DNA of 14,341 nt from Candidatus Atribacter fermentans (GTDB lineage: Bacteria; Atribacterota; Atribacteria; Atribacterales; Atribacteraceae), in the NCBI GenBank assembly GCA_012517485.1, contig JAAYUT010000229.1:1-14341 (forward strand). Reading direction: 5' to 3'. Of the stretch, positions 6,144 through 13,531 are shown one piece after another. Every line of letters begins with the position of its first letter. Position 1 is the first letter of the stretch. The position numbers and the translations under genes were made by a program. The notes below the pieces were generated by a model that had not been told where the DNA came from, did not search any database, and was given only the letters and a program-made list of their open reading frames with translations.

Positions 6144-7298
6144 TTAAATTTCAATCATTTTGCCACTTTCAGCCGACTTGAGACCAGCTTCTAAAACTTC
6201 AATAGCTTTCATACCATCATAAAAATTAGGAGTAATTTTCTGATTATTGGCAATGGCATTAAGAAAATCAGACACCGCATGAACAAATTCATGTTCATAA
6301 CCAATGATATGCCCTGAAGGCCACCAATGGGCAATATACGGATGAACACTTTCGGTGACTTGAATGGTTCGAAATCCTTGAACATTTTCGGGATCATCAA
6401 CTGAGAAATACTGTAGCTCATTCATCCTTTCCAAATCAAAGAGAATACTTCCTTTGCTCCCATATATTTCAAAATAATTATAGTTCTTTCTTCCGGTTGC
6501 AAAACGAGATGAATCAAAAGAACCTAAAGCTCCATTCTGAAATTCAACGATCATGAAGGCAGCATCATCAACGGTTACCTCTCCTTTTTGCTGACTTTGC
6601 ACAGCAGCTTTAAAGGTTGTGACTGATGTTTCTTCAGGAAGTGGTCTTTCTTTAATAAAGGTGGTTTTCATTCCCATCACTTTTTTGATATCCCCAACTA
6701 AAAATCGAGCTAAGTCAACACTATGAGAATTGAGATCCCACTGCGGTCCACCGCCGGCAAATTCTTTACGGAGATGCCAGGTTAGAGGAAAATTAGGATC
6801 AATTATCCACGATTGGAGGTAGGCTCCCCGCCAATGAAATATTTGACCGACCTTTCCTTCTTCAATAAGTTGTTTCGCCAATCCAATTGCTGGGCATCGA
6901 CGATAATTAAAATTAACATAGTGAACAACACCAGCCTTTTCGGCTGCTTCATACATCTCTTTTGATTGAGCGTAATTTAAAGCTAATGGCTTTTCACAAA
7001 AAATATGCTTTCCATTTTCCGCTGCCGCTACTGCAATATCATGGTGAAGGTGGGGCGGAAGTGAAATATCAATGATATCGATATCCTTTCGAGTTACGAC
7101 TTTTTCCCAATCGGTTTCAATTTCCTCCCATCCCCACTTATTAGCGAATTCTCTTAAAGGCTCAGCATGTCTTCCACACACGACCTTTTTGACCGGTTGG
7201 AGACTTAAATCAAAAAAAAGAGGGGCTTTAATCCAAGCATTACTATGGGCCTTCCCCATAAATTTATACCCAATTAAAGCGACATTCACTTTTTTCAT
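6144..7298 (-). CDS. Gfo/Idh/MocA oxidoreductase, sugar-dehydrogenase type
   Basis: At 384 residues this is the longer of two family members here. The Rossmann domain opens VALIGYKFMGKAH (residues 6-18). CEKPLA (101-106) supplies catalytic Lys103, and NYRRCPAIGLAKQLIEEG (131-148) follows. The Asp188/His192 pair (WDLNSHSVD) is intact, unlike the Glu variant in the other paralogue. The C-terminal GHIIGYEHEFVHAVSDFL segment (329-346) is typical of the roughly 380-residue branch that includes glycoside and sugar 3-dehydrogenases. Expected chemistry is NAD(P)-linked oxidation of a free sugar or glycoside hydroxyl, or the reverse reduction; the substrate is unknown. ATG 7298 has a strong AAGGAGGT site and follows the FucI-like stop by 20 bases, so the two are co-transcribed. 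Its stop lies 158 bases from the GntR start. Confidence 0.88.
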   Translation of the reverse strand: MKKVNVALIGYKFMGKAHSNAWIKAPLFFDLSLQPVKKVVCGRHAEPLREFANKWGWEEIETDWEKVVTRKDIDIIDISLPPHLHHDIAVAAAENGKHIFCEKPLALNYAQSKEMYEAAEKAGVVHYVNFNYRRCPAIGLAKQLIEEGKVGQIFHWRGAYLQSWIIDPNFPLTWHLRKEFAGGGPQWDLNSHSVDLARFLVGDIKKVMGMKTTFIKERPLPEETSVTTFKAAVQSQQKGEVTVDDAAFMIVEFQNGALGSFDSSRFATGRKNYNYFEIYGSKGSILFDLERMNELQYFSVDDPENVQGFRTIQVTESVHPYIAHWWPSGHIIGYEHEFVHAVSDFLNAIANNQKITPNFYDGMKAIEVLEAGLKSAESGKMIEI

Positions 7299-7318
7299 AA
7301 AATAAACCTCCTTATTTT

Positions 7319-8647
7319 TTATTTGGTCAATGTTGAAACATCAATGCCAAGGTCAAGGATGGGGGCAAATACTTCTAATTCTGCCCGATGATGTCCGATT
7401 AAAATGCAATTATGATGGGAATAGAGCTTATTCATGAAAAGGTGTCCGTTAGGGACCCGAATCAAAGCACCATTACGGCAATCAGAACCAGGATATTGAA
7501 CATACTTCTCCAAATATCCTTCTACTATTAATAAAGAAGAAAGTGAGGGGTCAATTTTTGCTAGAGTGACCTTCCCTTCTGGAAATTTGGCATCAATGGC
7601 AGTTGAATCTTCATGAACTATTTCAAGAACTTTTGGTTTTAATTTCCACTCATGGGAAAAAGAACGAGGAATGAAACCAAAATATCCACAATGAGCTATT
7701 AAGAGATGGTCATCGGGGTCTTGAATTTCTGGAAAAGAATCAATCTTTTCGTGTTTTAAGGCAGCCATTCCCATCAAAAAAGGATAAACATTACTCATCA
7801 TGATTGGGGTTCCCAATGTATTATATAGTATATATTGGGTAATTAATGACAATGTATCGGCTTCACAAGCCCACATGATTCCTTTTTCTTGAAACAACAA
7901 ATCCCATGCCAGACAGGGAGTGGTGTTGAAATAATAGGATTCATTGAGGCAATTGGTTCCAATTCCTTTGATCGTCACATCTCCTTCAATTTCTTTTTGA
8001 ACAGCGAGATAAAGTTTAAGGGCATTTTGAAGAGCCCGATCTGATACATTTTCCATAGGTATTCTTAAATTATTTTTAGCTTTTGCAACTTCCTCCTCGG
8101 GTATATTTTCAACTTTTTCCGCTAATTGTTTCAAACTTTTCCGCAATATTTCAACACCAAATTTCTGATTGATTAATTCGGTACATTCATTTTCCCACCA
8201 ATAAAAACGTTTGAATATGCTGGCTTGCATACCTTCTCCAGGGTTTTCTTGATAAATGAGGAATTTCGAGGATTTCATTTCCCTTTTTAGAGCCAGACAT
8301 TTTAATAATTTTTGAGTCATTTCAATAGAATAAGGAGCATATACTTGGAAGCCTTTGGTTTTCAAAAAACTCACTATTTCCCAATCCCACATTGAAACTG
8401 TTCCAAATTCCGAAGTTACCACTAAAATCGGGAGTTTAATAGTATAGAAATCATCTATTTTTCGATATGCCTCACCTAATATTTGGGGGAAAATCACCGC
8501 ATCTGCTTCGGGAAGCTTTTTGCCGAGTTGGATAGGATTAAACCAGTCAGCTTCCTCAGAAAAGAGTTCTTTTAAAATATTAAGATGCTGATTAAACTCT
8601 TCATCTGGTTCTGACTTAAAATAAAGAGGTATTAATTTTGCTTTCAA
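7319..8647 (-). CDS. L-fucose/L-arabinose isomerase-like protein
   Basis: The 442-residue protein resembles the FucI/AraA-type isomerases that appear in sugar clusters. Visible signs are CLNESYYFNTTPCLAWDLL (residues 233-251), WACEADTLSLI (259-269) with Glu262 in the place of FucI metal ligand Glu337, AHCGYFG (318-324), and paired His411/His412 near the C-terminus where FucI has ligand His528. The residue 24 after Glu262, where FucI has ligand Asp361, is Asn286 (MMSNVYPF). Length is below true FucI (about 590), so it is a short relative, and aldose-ketose isomerisation is only probable. Start is TTG 8647, with GGGGAGGG seven bases upstream. It leads the unit with the Gfo/Idh/MocA gene and diverges from the epimerase-like gene. 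It could be a non-isomerase family member. Confidence 0.7.
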   Translation of the reverse strand: MKAKLIPLYFKSEPDEEFNQHLNILKELFSEEADWFNPIQLGKKLPEADAVIFPQILGEAYRKIDDFYTIKLPILVVTSEFGTVSMWDWEIVSFLKTKGFQVYAPYSIEMTQKLLKCLALKREMKSSKFLIYQENPGEGMQASIFKRFYWWENECTELINQKFGVEILRKSLKQLAEKVENIPEEEVAKAKNNLRIPMENVSDRALQNALKLYLAVQKEIEGDVTIKGIGTNCLNESYYFNTTPCLAWDLLFQEKGIMWACEADTLSLITQYILYNTLGTPIMMSNVYPFLMGMAALKHEKIDSFPEIQDPDDHLLIAHCGYFGFIPRSFSHEWKLKPKVLEIVHEDSTAIDAKFPEGKVTLAKIDPSLSSLLIVEGYLEKYVQYPGSDCRNGALIRVPNGHLFMNKLYSHHNCILIGHHRAELEVFAPILDLGIDVSTLTK

Positions 8648-8670
8648 ATCTTAAACCCTCCCCTTTTTCA

Positions 8671-8699
8671 TATAAAAAACACACTATATAATCTATCAA
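8671..8699 (-). promoter_or_regulatory. Candidate promoter of the FucI-like/dehydrogenase unit
   Basis: On the minus strand TTGATA (8699-8694) and TTTATA (8676-8671) are 17 bases apart, and the expected start of transcription lies just before the Shine-Dalgarno site of the FucI-like gene. An alternative -35, TTGACC (8708-8703), is nearby. The whole 252-base divergent region (8648-8899) is very AT-rich, so chance matches are likely. A plus-strand TATATT at 8779-8784 may serve the epimerase-like gene. No copy of the GntR palindrome occurs here. Confidence 0.35.
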
Positions 8700-8899
8700 T
8701 TTGGTCAATTTTGAAAAACTGATTTTTGTTTCTTTTCCCATAATTTTAATTATTTTATCAATTTATCAGAAAAAAGAGTATATTATTCTTATCATTATCA
8801 AATAGGACTAGTTTTTAGCAATAGAGGAACACAAATAATCGGCAATTTTTTACTGATGTATGTTCGTATCCAAAAAAATTCAACAAAGGTGGTGATTAT

Positions 8900-9862
8900 A
8901 TGAAGCTTCAAAATTTCCAGGTGAAGGACAATGTGGTTATTCAGAAATTTATTGAAATACGAAAAAAAAGCCATTGGAAAACTCGATTAAATTTATCGTG
9001 GAGTAATTGGGGATTTGGTATTGAACCATTTGAAACATCTTGTGCTCGATTGGCAAAGTATAATATCCACTTTATCGAATTACATGGAAACAAGTATGGA
9101 CCTGACCTGGGCTATAAAGCCAAAGAAATACGCCCAATTTTAGATGATTATGGGATTAAAGTTGGAGGAATTTGCGGTATGGTTTCTCCAGAATCAGAGC
9201 TTTCCAGCAATAAACCCCATATTACCCAGAGATCAATCGACTATTTTCGACGACATATAGAATTTTGTGCTGAGATGGGTGGAAAATATATTCTTTTCGC
9301 ACCTGGAGCAGTTGGTCGACCTCAAAAGTATGATGATAGTGAATTTTACCGAGCTGGTGATGCCATTCGTATTCTTGCTGATGATTTTCAAAAACATGGA
9401 ATCCGTGCAGCGATTGAACCAGTCCGAGCTGCAGAGGTAAGTTTTTGCCATACCTTCAAAGAGGCGAAAGCGCTTATCGATTACATTCATCATCCCGGTG
9501 TTCAACATATAGGAGGCGACCTTTATCACATGTTAGTTGGTGAAGATCATATTGGAACCACTATCCTTGAATATGGAGATTACTTAACCAATCTCCACAC
9601 CGCTGATACTCAAAGAGGTGCGCTGGGGAATGGATTTCTCGATATTGATATCGTTATTATGGCTCTCTATATTATTGGGTACAATAATGAGTCCTGTTTT
9701 GTTACCCCTGAACCATTAGGACCTGGCGGAGACCCCTACCCTGCTATGTGGGGACGGCCTGACCCCAAAGTCCTGGATGAATTAGTCCGTCAAACTGCTG
9801 AATACTTCTATGAAAGAGAGAATGAAGTGCTCTCAGCATCCGATGAAGAGTTATTAAGGTAA
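8900..9862 (+). CDS. Sugar phosphate isomerase/epimerase family protein, ketose 3-epimerase-like
   Basis: The 320-residue TIM-barrel (AP-endonuclease 2 family) matches the D-tagatose/D-psicose 3-epimerase pattern. The four metal ligands are in order: Glu173 (AAIEPV), Asp207 (GGDLYHM), His233 (NLHTADTQR) and Glu271 (TPEPLGPGGDP). His210 and Arg239 match substrate-contacting residues of those enzymes, and Glu173 and Glu271 would be the acid-base pair. Likely roles are C3 epimerisation of a free ketose or keto-acid, or a 3-keto-sugar lyase/hydratase, a function known in the same superfamily. It is the only complete plus-strand gene, diverging from the FucI-like gene and closed by a bidirectional hairpin. 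ATG 8900 has AAAGGTGGTGAT just upstream. An N-terminal extension of about 25 residues precedes the first barrel strand. Family is firm, substrate open. Confidence 0.83.
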   Translation: MKLQNFQVKDNVVIQKFIEIRKKSHWKTRLNLSWSNWGFGIEPFETSCARLAKYNIHFIELHGNKYGPDLGYKAKEIRPILDDYGIKVGGICGMVSPESELSSNKPHITQRSIDYFRRHIEFCAEMGGKYILFAPGAVGRPQKYDDSEFYRAGDAIRILADDFQKHGIRAAIEPVRAAEVSFCHTFKEAKALIDYIHHPGVQHIGGDLYHMLVGEDHIGTTILEYGDYLTNLHTADTQRGALGNGFLDIDIVIMALYIIGYNNESCFVTPEPLGPGGDPYPAMWGRPDPKVLDELVRQTAEYFYERENEVLSASDEELLR

Positions 9863-9866
9863 GATA

Positions 9867-9897
9867 AAAAAGGGAGGAACAGCATTCCTCCCTTTTT
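9867..9897. terminator. Bidirectional rho-independent terminator
   Basis: AAAAAGGGAGGAA (9867-9879) pairs perfectly with TTCCTCCCTTTTT (9885-9897) around a five-base loop. The stem ends in T5 on the plus strand and, through the A-run, T5-T6 on the minus strand. It lies four bases after the epimerase-like stop and 23 bases past the stop of the convergent UroD-like gene, so it can terminate both. Confidence 0.85.
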
Positions 9898-9920
9898 GTG
9901 TAAAAAATTTCATTCCCCTT

Positions 9921-11156
9921 TTAATCAGTATTTCGTAAGGTATCAAACATAGCAACAATATTCTCGGGTGGAACGTTGGCCATAATATTATGAATCTGCT
10001 GAAAAACGAATCCACCCCCCGGAGAGAGAATGCGTATCCTTTCCCGGACATCACGAACCACGTCCTCCGGGGTTCCAACTCCGAGCACATCTCGGGTGTT
10101 ACATCCCCCTCCCCAAAAAACCATATCTTTCCCAAATTCCCTTTTCAATCGCTCTGGCTCCATATCTTTACAGGTGGTTTGCACTGGATTAATAATATCC
10201 AGACCAGCTTCGATGAAACTCGGCAAAAGCTGATAAACACCTCCACAACAATGAAGCATAACTTTCACATCCACCAGTTTTTTGGCTTTATTCCAAAGAT
10301 AACTATGGCGTGGTTTAAAATAGGTATCATACATTTTTTTAGACATTTGTGGACCGGTTTGCATACCCAAATCATCCCCGAATAGGATAATATCAATATA
10401 CTCACCAACTGCGGATAAATATTTTTCTAAATTCGAGTCATAATACTCAACCAGTTTATCTAAAAATTCATGCACTTTTTGGGGTTCAGAAGCCAACATC
10501 ATAAACCAGTTGTCGGGTCGGAAGAGAAATTGAGGATTCTCATGAAGGTTCCCACCAAAAAGTCCGACTATAGCCCGATCAGTGGATTCACGCAGTTTCT
10601 TCGCCCCTTCTTGCATGAGCTTTAGCCCCTTTTCATCATATCCAAGAGGGGCAGGAGGTGTGGCTAATTTACTCCACATTGATTTTTCAAAAGCTGCATC
10701 AAAATCGACTGACTTTAGATCTTTTACCCCGAGTAAAGGAAAATATATTTGATCAAAATAAAGAGAACCTTTCGGTTGAGTAGCAATCCGAGTTCCATCA
10801 TCTGAGCAGGCATACCAATTGTCATTTTCCTTGATTAAATTGATATGAACTGGAATTTTACAGGGAGTTCCATCAGGGAGTTCCCATTCTTTCCAGTATT
10901 CTTTCTCAAGGCCAAAGCCACGGCCCAACTCAATGACATCAACCTGAAAACGATCTAATACTTCTGGTTCGATAATAGCCAACTGCTGAGGAATATCGTA
11001 AACATAGATGTCACCACTGGTAATTCCTAGATACTTCTTTAAACGAGCATAAGCAATAGCCATAATACCGCTGGAGCGATGACCACCAAAATCAACTGCT
11101 ATCTGGTCTGGTTCCTTATGGTTAATAGCAGCAAGCACTCTTTCTCTTGAAGTCAA
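9921..11156 (-). CDS. Uroporphyrinogen decarboxylase/MtaA-like family protein
   Basis: The product of about 411 residues belongs to the URO-D fold family that also holds cobalamin-dependent methyltransferases (MtaA, MtbA, CmuA). It opens LTSRERVLAAINHKEPD, the usual family start. It carries HCCGG (His302, Cys304) and a later Cys352 (WGGGCNT), matching the His-x-Cys...Cys zinc set of the methyltransferase branch. This makes heme synthesis unlikely; methyl transfer to or from a corrinoid or thiol is the plausible chemistry, although no corrinoid protein is encoded nearby. I chose TTG 11156, since GGGAGGTG lies six bases upstream; the longer reading from ATG 11180 would contain that site in its own sequence and has no Shine-Dalgarno motif. 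It is a single gene, separated from the next upstream gene by about 355 bases and ended by the shared hairpin. Confidence 0.8.
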   Translation of the reverse strand: MTSRERVLAAINHKEPDQIAVDFGGHRSSGIMAIAYARLKKYLGITSGDIYVYDIPQQLAIIEPEVLDRFQVDVIELGRGFGLEKEYWKEWELPDGTPCKIPVHINLIKENDNWYACSDDGTRIATQPKGSLYFDQIYFPLLGVKDLKSVDFDAAFEKSMWSKLATPPAPLGYDEKGLKLMQEGAKKLRESTDRAIVGLFGGNLHENPQFLFRPDNWFMMLASEPQKVHEFLDKLVEYYDSNLEKYLSAVGEYIDIILFGDDLGMQTGPQMSKKMYDTYFKPRHSYLWNKAKKLVDVKVMLHCCGGVYQLLPSFIEAGLDIINPVQTTCKDMEPERLKREFGKDMVFWGGGCNTRDVLGVGTPEDVVRDVRERIRILSPGGGFVFQQIHNIMANVPPENIVAMFDTLRNTD

Positions 11157-11511
11157 TCCTTTCACCTCCCAACCTGACATTATGAGGATGCTTTGAAGCT
11201 ATTCACTATCTTAGCATGGATTTGGAAAATTAGGACCTTCCTCTTCAAGGTGAGAAAGAATAAAAATTGGCGAGAAATTAGATCAAAGGAAATTTATATG
11301 GATTAAACTTAAAATCCAGATTTTTTCACCTTGAGGTAAAAGGACAACAAAGTTCTTTTTTATGATTAATGTTGTCTCTGAATTATTTAGTTTTTAAATA
11401 TTTACGTGAAATGGAGCAAAATTTAAATTATCCTCTCCCAATATTTAAAAAGAGGATGAAGAAAAGTAGAAAAACACTGAATTTTTTAAAATGGCATATT
11501 GACATCCTAAT
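11157..11511. other. 355-base AT-rich intergenic region between the two UroD-like genes
   Basis: No coding pattern is seen; the plus-strand frame at 11369-11596 runs into the antisense of the next gene and is spurious. The region holds several small inverted repeats: ATCCTCT/AGAGGAT (11430-11436 with 11451-11457), GACAACA/TGTTGTC (11343-11349 with 11370-11376), and ACCTT/AAGGT near 11232-11250. The first two could give weak terminators for the upstream transporter unit, and the third lies in the likely promoter zone of the UroD-like gene at 11156. A TAAGAT at about 11210-11215 (minus) is a possible -10 element without a clear -35. Confidence 0.5.
11430..11457 (-). terminator. Weak hairpin after the transporter/UroD-like unit
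   Basis: On the minus strand ATCCTCT and AGAGGAT form a 7-bp stem around a 14-base loop, followed by an A/T-rich tail (AATTTAAATTTT). It lies about 55 bases past the stop of the UroD-like gene at 11512. The long loop and mixed tail make it a weak candidate. Confidence 0.3.
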
Positions 11512-12702
11512 CTATTTACTGGAGAATTCTTCTCGAGCAATTTCAACCCATTGTTTGATCTGTTTCAAATCGTTTTCAAGAGTACTGAAAATTTGAAAAG
11601 CATCGGCACGAACGGTGTAATGAAGACCTTGACAGCAATCTTTTATCCATCTCAGTTTCTCTTTCATCTCTTTAGGGGTCGCTTTTTCTACGTCATCAAC
11701 GGGATTAAGCACAATTTCAAGAATGATATCTTGATTGGCAACTAATACAGCTTTTTCTAAATCAGTCCAAGGACTAATATGGACCATCTTTAAGGAAGGA
11801 ATCTCCATTATGTCTTTCAAAATTGGATCAATACGACCACAGCTATGCCAATAATCAATCCCACCATGGAAAAGACTTATTTCTTTTTCATACGGAAGGA
11901 TAAATTCCCGGTAGGTGTTGGGTGAGAGAATGGGTATATTGACATCATCATTAGCTAAATACAAAGGTTGAAGAGCGGCTCCTAAAAACTTTGCTCTTTC
12001 TAAAGACCACGATTTCTTCACGTGAAGTAAATATTTCATTAAATCATGGACAAACACTGGATCATCTAAAAAATCGATCGATAGATTTTCAATACCTCTC
12101 AAATGGGTTGCAATACCAAAAGGTCCGAAATCCCACTCTGGGAAAATAACCTGTAAATTATCCTCGACTTGTTCCTTTAAACGAGCATAATAGTTATGAG
12201 CTAATTTTGCTGGTGGAGAATTATAAAAATCAGGGAAAGGGAGCTTAGGAAGGTCAGCTTTATCCTTAATAATAGAGATTTTCCCAACCCAAGGTTCATG
12301 ACCATTTTGAGCTGGCTCTTGTGGAACACCAAGGAGGCTTTCACAAAAGCCAACACCAAACCACATGGTAATAACATCGGTTAAAGGATTATCATCGGAA
12401 AAATTCTGATAAGCATAAAGCTTTTTTCTTAATTCAAATTCCAAATAAACATCAGGATCAGTATAAACCTCAGTTAAATCCATTTGGAAAACCGATGCCC
12501 ACATTTCACGATCAAGATCAGCAATAAAAGGGACATTACTCAAATCTTTTTTGGGAAGGTGTCGAACAAATATCCCCGGTAAACCAGCAAAAGATTCCCA
12601 ATTACTCTGACGAAGCTGATTTTCTTTGCTTTCATAGTTATTTTTAATCTCTTCCATCAATAATTGAATAGTTCTCTTTTGGGATTCCTTTTGATTTGTC
12701 AT
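11512..12702 (-). CDS. Second UroD/MtaA-like family protein, co-transcribed with ABC permeases
   Basis: This 396-residue protein is a distant URO-D superfamily member. Family signs are the segment ending YLANDDVNIPILSPNTYREF (about residues 249-268), as seen in methyltransferase-like UroD proteins, and WHSCGRIDPILKDI with His286 and Cys288 as the His-x-Cys metal motif. The third zinc Cys found in MtaA (and at Cys352 in the neighbour) is not evident: the region reads YTVRADAF, and the only candidates are the CC pair about residues 356-357. It may use a different ligand or act without zinc. The start is ATG 12702, with AAGGAG six to seven bases upstream; an ATG at 12717 overlaps the permease stop but contains that site within its first codons. 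The 14-base gap after the permease shows co-transcription, so the imported compound is probably its substrate. Confidence 0.72.
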   Translation of the reverse strand: MTNQKESQKRTIQLLMEEIKNNYESKENQLRQSNWESFAGLPGIFVRHLPKKDLSNVPFIADLDREMWASVFQMDLTEVYTDPDVYLEFELRKKLYAYQNFSDDNPLTDVITMWFGVGFCESLLGVPQEPAQNGHEPWVGKISIIKDKADLPKLPFPDFYNSPPAKLAHNYYARLKEQVEDNLQVIFPEWDFGPFGIATHLRGIENLSIDFLDDPVFVHDLMKYLLHVKKSWSLERAKFLGAALQPLYLANDDVNIPILSPNTYREFILPYEKEISLFHGGIDYWHSCGRIDPILKDIMEIPSLKMVHISPWTDLEKAVLVANQDIILEIVLNPVDDVEKATPKEMKEKLRWIKDCCQGLHYTVRADAFQIFSTLENDLKQIKQWVEIAREEFSSK

Positions 12703-12716
12703 GAAAATCTCCTTCA

Positions 12717-13529
12717 TTATTTAATAGCCCCTAACGTTAAACCACGAACTAAATATTTTTGTACAATCATTGCCAATACTAAAATCGGTAGAGATGCCAT
12801 AACCGCCGCTGCCGACATGTTTTCCCATTCTATTCCCATAAATCCAATATATCCAGAAATTGTTACTGGCAAGGTTTGAGCAACCTTTCTAGTCAGGATG
12901 AGAGCAAAAAAGAATTCATTCCAGGAAAATAAAAAAGAAAGAATTGTTGAAGCAACAATCCCTGGTGCTGCCAAAGGAAAAGCAATGCGAACAAAAGCAC
13001 CTAAATCGGTCGTTCCATCGACTAAAGCCGCTTCTTCTAATTCTTGAGGAACTTCATTAAAAAACCCCCTCATCAACCAAATCACAAAAGAAAGATTAAA
13101 GGTGAGATAAACAATAATCAAAGTAATGTGGGAATCAAGCATTTTTAAATCTCGGAAAAGGAGGAAAAAAGGAATAATAACCGCAATGGGAGGAGCAAAT
13201 CGAGTACTGAGAATCCAAAACAAAAGATCTCCCTTCCGTCGAAAATGATATCGAGATAAGGCATAAGCAGCCGGAGTTCCTAATATGACTGATAAAAAAA
13301 CCGTAACAATACTGATTACAAAACTATTAAAAAAGTTTCGAGGGAAGGAACTTTCAAAAAGTACTTTTCCATAGTTACTTAATAATGGTTTAAAAAACCA
13401 GACTGGAGGAATACTAATGGCTTGAATTCGGGTTTTGAGAGACATTGTAATGATCCAATAAACTGGAAAGAGAAAAAAGACTAAGAGTATCCCGATGAGG
13501 ATATAGGTGACCCACCTGTTTTTTTTCAT
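12717..13529 (-). CDS. Sugar ABC transporter permease, MalG type (CUT1)
   Basis: The 270-residue inner-membrane protein has about six predicted helices (roughly 7-29, 70-92, 104-126, 134-156, 189-211, 243-262). It has the EAA loop EAALVDGTTDLGAFVRIAFP at 166-185, where the ATPase docks. Length and the SWNEFFFALILT segment (202-213) fit MalG/AraQ-type permeases of CUT1 importers for oligosaccharides, glycosides or glycerol phosphate. It pairs with the MalF-type permease just upstream, whose stop is two bases before ATG 13529. The AAGGAG site lies inside the end of that gene, a coupled arrangement. An in-frame upstream extension to 13577 has no start signal. The binding protein and ATPase are not in the window, and CUT1 systems often share an ATPase encoded elsewhere. 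Confidence 0.92.
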   Translation of the reverse strand: MKKNRWVTYILIGILLVFFLFPVYWIITMSLKTRIQAISIPPVWFFKPLLSNYGKVLFESSFPRNFFNSFVISIVTVFLSVILGTPAAYALSRYHFRRKGDLLFWILSTRFAPPIAVIIPFFLLFRDLKMLDSHITLIIVYLTFNLSFVIWLMRGFFNEVPQELEEAALVDGTTDLGAFVRIAFPLAAPGIVASTILSFLFSWNEFFFALILTRKVAQTLPVTISGYIGFMGIEWENMSAAAVMASLPILVLAMIVQKYLVRGLTLGAIK

Positions 13530-13531
13530 AG

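Noticed and set aside
741..7298. Aminoshikimate/AHBA-type pathway, suggested by an AroE-like enzyme with kinase and Gfo/Idh oxidoreductases
   Set aside because: No aminotransferase, AroB-like synthase or AHBA synthase is present, and shikimate contacts are lost.
8648..8899. Riboswitch or GntR operator in the divergent intergenic region
   Set aside because: Only AT-rich sequence and imperfect inverted repeats are seen; no conserved RNA motif or copy of the AAGTGGT palindrome.
9990..10385. Plus-strand 131-codon frame opposite the UroD-like gene
   Set aside because: It is a shadow of a well-supported gene on the other strand, with no recognisable motif.
9921..11156. Heme-pathway uroporphyrinogen decarboxylase (hemE)
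   Set aside because: The His-x-Cys...Cys metal motif and sugar-transporter context fit the methyltransferase-like branch, and no other heme genes are nearby.
11369..11596. Plus-strand frame of 75 codons
   Set aside because: Half lies antisense inside the UroD-like gene; composition is that of AT-rich spacer and no Shine-Dalgarno site precedes it.
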